Shown in pieces: positions 22,622-32,461 of a DNA stretch of 64,000 nucleotides. How positions within the stretch are numbered: position 1 is the stretch's first letter; each line of letters starts with the position of its first letter. Origin of the DNA: Calonectria ilicicola (taxonomy: Eukaryota > Ascomycota > Sordariomycetes > Hypocreales > Nectriaceae); assembly GCA_020809705.1 (NCBI GenBank), contig CP085825.1:310001-374000 (forward strand). Direction: 5' to 3'. The translations under genes and the position numbers were made by a program. The notes below the pieces were generated by a model. That model saw only the letters and a program-made list of their open reading frames with translations. It was not told where the DNA came from and did no database searches.

Positions 22622-24975
22622 TTATCCGTCCAAAAGAACACGCGGCCAACTCATGGTCCAATCTTTTGTAGTATTCCTTCTTTGCCATATTGAGGTGACA
22701 ATCTGCTTTGCTGGCTGAGGTGTAAAGTAGAGTCCCCGTGCATCTGTGATGGTTAGGCACTTTAGCGCTTTTTCCTGTAGGTCAGAGCCCACAGCTTCGC
22801 TTGCAGCAATAAATGCGGGCCATGCAAGGCTTGCTAAAAAGTCCTGGTCGTCAATCATGTGCTCCAGGCACGGCTCCAGATACTCAAATGTTTTGCGCAC
22901 GTTGTCCTGGAGAATCATGGCATTCACGTCATATACCCTTCGGTAGAAGTAGATGACGAGCGCTTGGTGTATGGCTTGCGCCATGGCTTTTGCGTGTGGG
23001 TGGTCGATGAGCTCTTGGCCAGCCTCACTGCCGCCTTGTGGTGGACGTTGTGGCCCCATCGACTCTGAATCCAATGACCAAGACCAAATGCTGGTTTCCA
23101 AAGCCTTAACATGCTCCGTAAAATCAAGCGATAGTTTGGGGTTGCAGCGTGCTAGTGTTTCCAGTCGTTGCTTTTCGTTTGCTACAGAAATGGTCTGTGA
23201 CAGCATTGTCATCAGACTCTCTGGGATTCCATAGATGACCGGGTATAGAGTCTCCTTCCACTGTCCCTGGATTTGTAGATGGATATCCTTGTATCCAACC
23301 TCGAGACTCTTTTCGAGTGCAGGATCAAGGCCAATGTTGAGAGAATCTTCTGTCAGGCGGAAATTGCGAGTAGAAGTTTCCGTCAATGGGAGGGTTTGGG
23401 TTTCGGGAACAATAGAGACACTTTCTGCAATAACGCGAAGATGTGTATACATGTGGTGCAGCATTCGGATCTTGTACGGGTTTGCATTGATCAATCCGCG
23501 CAAGCGAATCAACCTCTCAGCGTCAAGGAGGAAGATGCGGAAAGCGTGACTTCCACTGTAGAGCTGCTAGGAGTTAGCAAAGCTTAAAAGACGGACCAGG
23601 GAGTGAGTGACCAACCGAAGTCATGGCTAGAGCTAGAATCGCCATAAGGAGCTCTTTGTATTTGGTTTGCTTGGAGCCAAACATCTCCAGCTGTAATGCG
23701 CTTCGTAAGTGTTGCTGGGCCTTTTCTTGATGCCGTGAGCCGACTTCGCGCCACTGGTTAGCAAAGGAGCCGGGTTTATTTGTCATGTGTAGCTGGAACG
23801 CGCTGTGGGCGAGCAGGGTGTAAAGAATTGTGTAGCGGGTATGTGACGTCCCATTCCACAGTGAAATCTCGGCAAATGTTTCCAGGGCGCATGGGAGAAA
23901 AATCAGCTGCCAGGGTGACTTTCGCCGTGTTTGCATGGCGGCAGAGGCTCCGTCGATGTGCTGCTTGTAGAATCTAAGCAGCGACTCGGCGTGCTCTGGG
24001 AGACCATGGCTGCCCCCGTGGCTCATCATGAGCCGAGGAGCTGGTGGTGTTGGTGGCATTTCCAGCTGCGGAGTTTGAGATTCTTGATGCGAATCGGCAG
24101 TCATGGCACCGCTGTCAATGGCACGGGTAACAAAGTTGGGGCTAAATAGGGACAGTCCTTCAACGGCTGGGGTGTGTTCCATGAAAAGGCTTGTCATTGA
24201 AGGGTCTGAGATGAGAAATTGACCGGGGCTGTTGCCAACATGTCCATCTAGACTCAAGTTTGGATCGAGAGAGTTGACAAACAGGTCAAAGTTGGTCTCG
24301 TTGATCTGGTCGGCCCAGTCCTGCCGGTGAATCTCTTCGATAAGCCCATCGGTCTCGGAACATGTTGACAGGCTCGGATCGACGGGAATAGTGACATTTG
24401 ATGCTGATGAGTCGGGAGATGCTGAAAATGTTTCCTCACGAGAATGAAAAGCACCAAAGGGGCCTTTAAGAAGACCAGAAACGCCCTTGCCGGCGTTTTC
24501 TAGCTTTTCGCACGCCAGATCAATATCAGCGAGGAGATCGACGGCAGACTGACAACCTAAACTTTCGCACAACTCATTACTCATGAGACGGCGCTGAGCC
24601 TCTGGCAGGAAAAGGCAAAATAACATCAGCCACTACATCCATCAATTCCCACTCAAGTAAACGGACATACTCACCGGAGAAAAGTGGATACCGGTACTCG
24701 GAGCCCCGGTGGCTCTGCTGCTGCTCCGGCCGGAGGGTCGAGTCCTCTGTGATCCAGAACAGGCGGGCCCCGTACCCGCCGCAGACCAGGCCGAGGCGGC
24801 GACAAGTGCCGCACTCGGGCTGTGCCTCGTCGCACTTTGCGTGCCTGCTGCGACAGGTGCGACATCCGGTGAAGGTGCGGGTTCTCTCGACCCTGGCGCC
24901 GTTTGCCTTGGTCATGTGGGCTGCTGTGCAGATGGGGCTGTCGGCTTTTTTTGCGTCAGACCCAGTGTCAATCAA
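22622..24975 (-). CDS. Zn2Cys6 transcription factor, ARCA/ARG81-like zinc cluster
   Basis: Exons are 24975-24675, 24601-23616 and 23566-22622, all phase-consistent, giving 743 residues. The zinc cluster RTRTFTGCRTCRSRHAKC plus CGTCRRLGLVC, followed by GYGARLFW, resembles arginine/proline catabolism regulators such as Aspergillus ARCA. The second exon starts with the EAQRRLMSNEL helix that follows PLFS in this group. The C-terminal part has the usual fungal TF domain layout, including RFYKQHIDG and the TILYTLLAHSAFQLH segment. It is divergent from the aminotransferase gene with 603 bp between the starts, so that gene is the natural first target. The ARCA resemblance is my recognition of the motif, not a search result. 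Confidence 0.88.
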
Positions 24976-25578
24976 TCAAAGTCGCAATGGAAGCGGTCGG
25001 GATAGGCAAGTGGGGATTAAGACAAGAGAGGAGAAGAAGCACTCGGGCGGGGAGGGACTCGACGAGATGAACAGGACTTGCCTGATCCTGCAGCGCTGGA
25101 ACTCGGGCTGTATGCGAGAGGAAATGGAAATCCATGGGGAGAAACCGGCCGCCTTCTGTATCCAGAAGCTTGATGGAGTGGCGTGGGCGCCCGACGAGAA
25201 AGGAATGCCTCCGCGGGCCTGGGGTGGACCCCTGTGAGATAGCGCACACCAACTCCCCGCACGGGGGTGGCCACGAGGTCGAAGCCATCGAGGCCGCGGC
25301 TCCAGGGGTCCTAGCCTAGCGCCGGCCCCTGCGGACGAGGGCCCATCTGCATGTCCCGAGCAAGAAGGTCAAACGAGACGCCGTGTGTCAACGTTTCCGA
25401 GGTCGCGAGCCGCATCGTGTAAATGGCAAATGGATGGAGACGCTTGATACCAGGCCTAATCGCCGCTTTGCTGCTGCCTATATAGCCATTGGCCTCTCGG
25501 ACATGGCTCGTTGTCGTTGTCGTCCTCGTTGCTCATTGCATTGTCCCGTCCCACAGTCTGCATCTTCCTCTTTTCACA
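24976..25578. promoter_or_regulatory. Divergent promoter region, regulator and aminotransferase
   Basis: The 603 bp contain both promoters. A TATATAG element lies at 25479-25485, about 95 bp before the aminotransferase ATG. An ATTGG (reverse CCAAT) lies directly after it at 25488-25492. CCGCGG occurs near 25211. Actual factor sites are not established. Confidence 0.4.
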
Positions 25579-27279
25579 ATGCGCAAGGCCACCTGCAACC
25601 CTTCGGCTCTGCGAGCCATTGCTGCTCGCACCAGCAGCCCTCGCCATTCCTTCCGCGGCTTTGCCAGCACGGCGCGAAAGCTCAATGCCTCTCCCTTTGT
25701 CAATGAGCCTTCCAAGCCTGCTGTGCACACCAGCATCCCCGGCCCCAAGTCCAAGGCCGCCATTGAGAAGCTCGACAATGTTTTTGACATTCGCAGCTTG
25801 AACATGCTGGTTGACTACCCCAAGTGCAACGGTAACTAGTAAGTGATGACCCAATTGATGTCTTTTTTTTTTTTTAGTCTCGAAGCATGACAACTAACTT
25901 TTTTCCCCCTTCCCTAGTGTTGTCGACGGCGATGGCAACACCCTGCTTGATGTGTAAGTCACCCACACCCCTGGGTCCAATTGTCTTACACGCAGACTAA
26001 CACACCCAACCACAGTTTCGCGCAGATTGCTTCCATCCCCATTGGTTACAACAACCCCGAGCTGGCCAAGATTGCCTCTTCCCCCGCCATGGTCGATGCT
26101 CTCATCAACCGTCCAGCTCTAGGCAACTTTCCCTCGACTAACTGGGCCGAGATCCTCGAGACTGGTATCCTCAAGGCTGCTCCCCCCGGTCTCAACCAGG
26201 TCTTCACCTCCACCACCGGCTCTGATGCCAATGAGACTGCCTTCAAGGCCGCCTTCATGTGGCGACGTGCCCAGGAGCGTGGTGACAAGGACTTCACCCA
26301 GGAGGAGATTGACTCTGCCATGAACAACAAGGCCCCTGGTGCTCCCAACTACTCCATCCTGTCCTTCTCCAAGGGCTTCCACGGCCGCCTCTTTGGCAGC
26401 TTGTCCACCACCCACAGCAAGCCCATCCACAAGCTTGACATTCCTGCCTTTGACTGGCCTACCGCTCCCTTCCCCCAGCTCAAGTACCCCCTCGACCAGT
26501 TCGCCGCTGAGAACCGCGCCGAGGAGGAGCGCTGCCTCGCAGAGTTTGAGCGCATCATCACCAACTTCCACAACCCCGTCGTTGCTTCCGTCATCGAGCC
26601 CATCCAATCCGAGGGTGGCGACAACCACGCCTCTCCCTTCTTCTTCCAGGGTCTCCGACGCATCACCAAGAAGCACAACGTCCTCTTGATCGTCGACGAG
26701 GTGCAGACTGGTGTCGGTGCCACTGGAAAGTTCTGGGCCCACGAGCACTGGAACCTCGACAGCCCTCCCGACATGGTCACCTTCTCCAAGAAGGCCCAGG
26801 CTGCTGGCTTCTTCTACGCCAACAAGTCTCTGCGCCCCGACAAGCCTTACCGCCAGTTCAACACCTGGATGGGTGACCCTGCCCGCGCCCTCATCTTCCG
26901 CGGCATCTACAACGAGATCCAGCGTCTCGGACTTGTTGACCAGACTGCCCGCGTCGGCAAGTACCTCTACAGCAACTTGGAGAAGCTCGCTGAGCGCTAC
27001 CCCAAGGAGATCCAGAACCTCCGAGGCAAGGACCGCGGAACCTTTATCGCTTGGGACAGCCCCCGCCGCGACGAGATTATCAAGACGGCCAAGTCAAAGG
27101 GTGTGAACATGGGCGGCAGCGGCGACTCTTCTATTCGCCTGCGACCCATGCTGGTCTTCCAGGAGCATCACGGTAAGATAAATATATTCCTCATCCCCAC
27201 CAACATGTAAAGGCAATTGCTAACTTGTTCCCCAGCCGACATCTTCCTCGAGACCCTCGAGGGAATCTTCAAGGCCTAA
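25579..27279 (+). CDS. gatA: 4-aminobutyrate (GABA) aminotransferase, mitochondrial, class III PLP enzyme
   Basis: Exons are 25579-25838, 25918-25953, 26016-27172 and 27236-27279, giving 498 residues in phase. The first 35 or so residues (MRKATCNPSALRAIAARTSS) look like a mitochondrial presequence. Family features are YVVDGDGNTLLDVFAQIASIP, TGSDANETAFKAAFMWRR, SFSKGFHGRLFGSLSTTHS, and IEPIQSEGGD. LLIVDEVQTGVGATGKFWA with the PLP Asp and the Schiff-base Lys in TFSKKAQAAGF follow. The enzyme transfers the amino group of GABA, and often beta-alanine, to 2-oxoglutarate and yields a semialdehyde. Dehydrogenases that could use such products lie at 16.5 and 29.7 kb. The frame is open upstream to 25489, but MRKATCN fits the presequence better. 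Confidence 0.95.
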
Positions 27280-27862
27280 ACGTGAGGTCATTTCATATCA
27301 ATGCATGTCAGGCGTTTTTTTGGCCAGGAATTACGGTAGCACAAAGAGAACACAAAAAAAAAAGAAGGATCTCGCCAAGTCGATGATCACAATCGAGATG
27401 CGGCCCACATGCCACCGCGTCGTTGGTAACTAATAATCCCAGCCAACCACGTGCGTAATGTGGGGGGCAACGTCTGTGGGCGCCATCTCCAAGTACAAAA
27501 AAACAAAAAGGCAGGTTTCCGCGGTGGGTTTACGAATCAGGGACACGAACCTACATAGATGACTCGTCGTATGACAAGAAAGTGGAATTTAAGCACTGTT
27601 TCATTATTAATCCGTGCTCGCTCCTTTTGTCCTATTCTTGTGTCTGATCCCCGCATCCGTTAAGCCCTTCCGATCGAAACGGCGGCTTAGTCAGGGCCTA
27701 AATGATGCTGTAGAGAAATATAAGGCGCCATCGTAGCGGGTTCACGTGTGAGGGGAGAGGGCATTGAAAAGCACGACTCATTTTGCGCTCAACGACGAAG
27801 CATTTACTTGTCTTTTTGTAAAAAATAACGAGCAAAGAAAGGAAGAAAGCAATATCGCAAAG
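27280..27862. other. Intergenic
   Basis: This is the downstream flank of the aminotransferase and promoter of the next gene. Nothing else was recognised. Confidence 0.4.
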
Positions 27863-29078
27863 ATGACTTCGATTTTCCTGTACGTGCATTTTCCTGCGCC
27901 AGGCTTTTGAACCGCAGACTAATTCGGGTCCAGCACCGGTGCCACTGGCTATGTTGGAGGAGAGGTGTTGAAGCAGCTCGTGGCCACGCACCCCGAGTAC
28001 AAGATTGCTGCCCTCATCCGCGACGGCGAGGCTGCCAAGCACGTCACATCAGTCTTCCCCAGCGTCCGGGCTGTCGTCGGCAGCCTCGATGACTCTGAGA
28101 TTGTCGAGGAGGAGGCTTCCCAGGCCAATGTTGTCTTGCGCAAGTACCCCAGCTCAATGAGACATGCGAGCTGCGTGCTAACACGACTGCAGACCTCGCT
28201 TCAAACAAGCACCTAGGCAGCTTCCAGGCCATCCAGCGTGGTCTGTCTAAGCGATCATCTCCCTGTAAGAAATTCCCCATGACGCGAGTCTTTTACTTAA
28301 AATTATTGGTATGGCAGAGAGACATGGGCTCACGTTTTTTGTAGCATTCTGGATCCAGATCTCAGGCGCCAGCGCCCTGGCTGTGGGTGAACTCTCCGCG
28401 CCCGGCTTCACCCCCGGCGTCGCAACCACCAAGGTCTGGGACGACCTTGGCGACATTGACGAGCTCCGCGCCCTTGTGCGCGCGCACTCCAGCCGCGTCG
28501 TCGACAACTTTTTGCTGGACGCGGCCAAGGCCAACCCCAACATCAAGACGGCCATTGTCATGCCGCCCATCATCTACGGCCACGGTGAGGGGCCCAAGAA
28601 CCAGCGCAGCATCCAGATCCCCACTCTCGCCAAGGTGGCTCTCGAGAGGGGCAAGGCCATCCGCCTGCTCAAGGGCGAGAGCTCCTGGGGCAACATCCAC
28701 GTCTACGACCTAGGCACCATCTTCGCTGCGCTGGCCGAGGCCGGTGCCAAGGCCAACACGGACGAGAAGCTCTGGGGCGACAATGGCATCTACACATCCA
28801 GCAACGGCACGCTGACCTGGGCCGACATCTCGCAGCAGATTGCCGACGCCGGCAAGGAAAAGGGCCTGCTGAGCACCAGCGAGGTCGAGGAGGTGACGGT
28901 TGCCGTGGCTGACACGCTGCTGCCCGCCGCGTCCGTCTTCTTCGGCAGCAACGCACGGAGCAAGTCGCGCCGGGCTGCCGAATTGCTCGGGTGGAAGCCG
29001 GTCCGGGAAAGCCTCGAGGCCGAGATTCCTCGCGCGCTGGAAGAGGAGGCTCAGCGCCTGGGCCTGTCCAAGATCTAA
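27863..29078 (+). CDS. NAD(P)-binding Rossmann protein, NmrA/epimerase-like
   Basis: Exons are 27863-27879, 27934-28139, 28193-28264 and 28345-29078, giving 342 residues. The N-terminus is MTSIFLTGATGYVGGEVLKQ, with the GxxGxxG dinucleotide loop of extended short-chain dehydrogenases. FWIQISGAS, VVDNFLLDAAK, and PPIIYGHGEGPKNQRSIQIP follow. This matches fungal proteins annotated as NAD-dependent epimerase/dehydratase. The second intron needs a GC donor (GCAAGT at 28140) to keep the frame. A 17-bp first exon and an 80-bp third intron with a T-rich acceptor complete the model. The substrate is unknown. It sits in the same direction between the aminotransferase and the aldehyde dehydrogenase. 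Confidence 0.85.
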
Positions 29079-29722
29079 TTAGATGGGTAGAAGAGGGAGG
29101 CGGGACCAATTAGTTAGTGGCAAAAAGGACGACAACACAACGAGCCTTTTTTTTGGTTTTTTCTTTTAGTGCCAGTGGAGATAGATGGTCCGAAATCCTT
29201 ATCATCATGACTTGGAGTAGTCGTTAGCTAGCCCGTAACTCCCGCATCAAAAATGGAAAGAAAAAAAATGCACCAAGACGCTACCCGCTTGACCAATGGA
29301 TCCCGCTGCAGTCTCACCCGACATGCCGCTTTGGCGTAGTCGCACACCCCAAAACCCAAAACGGTAGCTATCGTGCAATGTGCTGCCAATTGCCCTCGTT
29401 TGGTTTAGGCAGGTTTCCGCGACCCCGCTCTGGCTACCCCGCGGTGCTGCTCTGCGACGTCACACGGCGGCGTGTTGCGATACCGACCGAGTCAACTAAT
29501 CGTGACTGACTGCTTTCCTTCTCGAAACGAATTCAAGGCGGCATCTGCTTTCGAGTGCAACCATTCCCGATCTCGGCCCCGTTGTCGATAAAAAGATATC
29601 CAAGTAACCTTGCCGTTGTCGTCTCTCATTCCTCCACTATCTCCCCAACCCAACCGCATTGCAACGTGTAGGGTCCTTTTTTACTTAGTATTTATTTTAT
29701 TCTATTTTAATATACCCTCAAT
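29079..29722. other. Intergenic
   Basis: Downstream flank of the epimerase-like gene and promoter of the aldehyde dehydrogenase. No other gene was seen. Confidence 0.4.
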
Positions 29723-31439
29723 ATGGCTCCCCCGTCTATCGAGTTGGTGGCTCCCAACGGTGTCAAGTTCACCCAGCCCACCGGTCTCTTCATCAACAAC
29801 GAGTTTGTCGCCTCGTCGTCAGGCCAGACCATCACTTCTATTGACCCGGCGTCAGTAACCCCTCACAACTTCTTATCATCTTTGCAGGTTGCTAACTCGC
29901 AATAGTACTGAGGAGGTCATTGCCACTGTGCAAGCCGCTGATGCCACTGATATCGACAATGCCGCCAAGGCTGCCCATGCCGCGTTGAGGCACCCTTCAT
30001 GGAAGGAACTCTCCGGCTCTGACCGAGGCCAGTTGATGGCCAAGTTGGCTGATCTGATGGAGTCTAAGAAGGAGTTGTTCAGTACCATTGATGCCTGGGA
30101 CAACGGTACGTTTTATTCCTTGAATTGTTGTTGCTGTTTCTGTTAGAGTTGTCTTGGCAATTCTAAAGTTGCCCATCGCGCGAATTGATCAACACAACGC
30201 CGACCCACCCACCAAGTCACAATATCGCTCTAAGAAACCATTCTAACCTCCAATATAGGCAAGACCTATCTTGAGACCCTAAACAACGACTTGGTGGAGG
30301 CTGTTGGTGTTATCCGATACTACTCTGGCTGGGCCGACAAGACTTTCGGCCAGACCATCAGCACAACTCCCCAGAAGTTCGCCTACACCCTCCGTCAGCC
30401 CATCGGCGTGGTCGCCCAGATTATCCCCTGGAACTACCCTCTGTCCATGGCCACATGGAAGCTTGGTCCTGCCCTTGCCTGCGGTAACACTGTTGTCCTC
30501 AAGGCCGCCGAACAGACCCCTCTCAGCATCCTCGTCTTTGCTGAGCTTATCAAGGAGGCTGGTTTCCCTCCTGGAGTTGTCAACATTGTCAACGGTCTGG
30601 GCCGCGAGACCGGCGCTGCCTTGGTCCAGCACCCTCTAGTTGACAAGATTGCCTTTACAGGCTCTACTGCCACCGCCACCAACATTATGGGCATTGCCGC
30701 CAAGACCCTCAAGAACATCACCCTCGAGACTGGTGGCAAGTCCCCGCTTATCGTCTTTGATGACTGCGACCTTGATCAGGCTGTCAAGTGGTCCCACCTC
30801 GGTATCATGTCCAACCAGGGCCAGATCTGCACGGCCACTTCCCGAATCCTCGTTCAGGAGAGCATCTACGACAAGTTCCTACCCGCGTTCCTCGAGACCG
30901 TCAAGACCGTCAGCAAGGTCGGCAACCAGTGGGGCGAGGACATTTACCAGGGCCCTCAGGTCTCCAAGGCCCAGTTCGACCGCATCCTCGAGTACGTTGA
31001 GATTGGCAAGCAGGAGGGTGCCACTCTCGCTACCGGCGGCGAGCGTCTCAAGATTAACGAGAACGGAAAGGGCTTCTTCATCGCCCCCACCGTCTTCACC
31101 GACGTCAAGCCTTCCATGCGCATCTTCCGCGAGGAGATTTTCGGCCCCGTTGTCGCCATCACCACCTTCAAGACCGAGGAGGAGGCCATTGCCCTGGCCA
31201 ACGACACCACCTACGGCCTGGGCGCCGCTGCCTTCACCACCAACCTGGAGCGCGGCCACCGCGTCGCCGCCGAGATCGAGGCCGGCATGGTCTGGATCAA
31301 CAGCAGCCAAGACTGCGATCCCCGCGTGCCGTTTGGCGGTGTCAAGCAGAGCGGCATCGGCCGCGAGTTGGGCGAGGCCGGCCTCGAGGCCTACTCGCAG
31401 ATCAAGGCGGTTCACGTAAACATGGGTAACAAGCTATAA
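29723..31439 (+). CDS. Aldehyde dehydrogenase, NAD(P)-dependent (AldA/ALDH1-2 type)
   Basis: Exons are 29723-29850, 29906-30105 and 30259-31439, giving 502 residues. Motifs are VAQIIPWNYPLSMATWKLGP, FTGSTATATNIM, LETGGKSPLIVFDD with the general-base Glu, and SNQGQICTATSR with the catalytic Cys. EIFGPVVAI and PFGGVKQSGIGRELGE follow. There is no targeting sequence, so it is probably cytosolic. The family oxidises acetaldehyde and many other aldehydes. Its place near a GABA-type aminotransferase would allow a role on the semialdehyde product, but its motifs are those of general AldA enzymes, not succinate-semialdehyde dehydrogenase. Confidence 0.94.
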
Positions 31440-32461
31440 AGGAAAGGAAATAACGAAATATACACATATACGAGAGGCAAGGGGGACCAGGATTGGGTAA
31501 CGCTTGCCAAGAATTTCATAAAATGTTAAAAAGATATATAGACCAAAAAATTGAGCATGGTGTAAACCAATTAAACAAACCCCTAACGTTTCACGGTTAC
31601 CACATCTGGATTCTGCTGTAACAGAACATGTTTGTGTCTTGGTATTTTGCTCGAGTCATTCACTCACTGGGTGTAGATGTAGCTTTCAGTCGGGCCTTGG
31701 CCCATCTTGGCCTGAAAACTTTTTTTGCTGTGTATAGTCATAGTCTTGGTATGATATTATTATATGTGTTAGCGAGATAAGTATTGGCATTCTAGTATGT
31801 ATTGAATGAGGTAATGGCAGGGTGGTTCAAAGTTTGCGTGGGTATCAGCTATGACTTCGGTTAAGGCGTCGCTTAGAGGTGAGTAGGGTTCTCGTTAGAG
31901 TTTGACTAATTCGTCTGAGGGTTCCCATCCTTTCGCCCCAGGGTTCGCTGTTGGGCGTAGGGGTCTGACGAACCCCTCCACTCGGTGTGCTAGGGGTCCC
32001 TGGTGCCCGTGCAAGGTGACAGGGCTCCGAGATGGTGCCGGGATTTATATTCACTTGCGGGATAGCTTGGATCAAATCAGGTATTTTAATCATTCCAATT
32101 TATTTTCCAACGTTTCGGGTGTCCTTAAACTAAAAAGGAAAAAAAAAAGTATCTGTGCGTTAAATCAAATGGTATTGAACAAAGAAAATAAGCATCGTTT
32201 GGATGCGTGGGGGGATTACATCTGGGCCTAGGTTGCTCTAGGAATCGAAATGTACAAAGAGGAAAGGGAATAAAAAATATTTGGACAAAATGTGACCGGA
32301 AGATGCGCAAAGTGCCTTCAACCCTCCTTCCGTCCAACTCCCAAAAAGTTGAAACCAATCCCTCCCTACTCCAAATAGACCCGTAGGCTATCATCACAGT
32401 AAAATCCATTCGCCCTCAAGTCATCGTACATCAAGAAATAAACATTCATACACGCCGTTGC
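31440..32461. other. Convergent intergenic spacer, about 1 kb
   Basis: It holds the facing 3' flanks of the aldehyde dehydrogenase and ankyrin genes. No gene was recognised. Confidence 0.45.
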
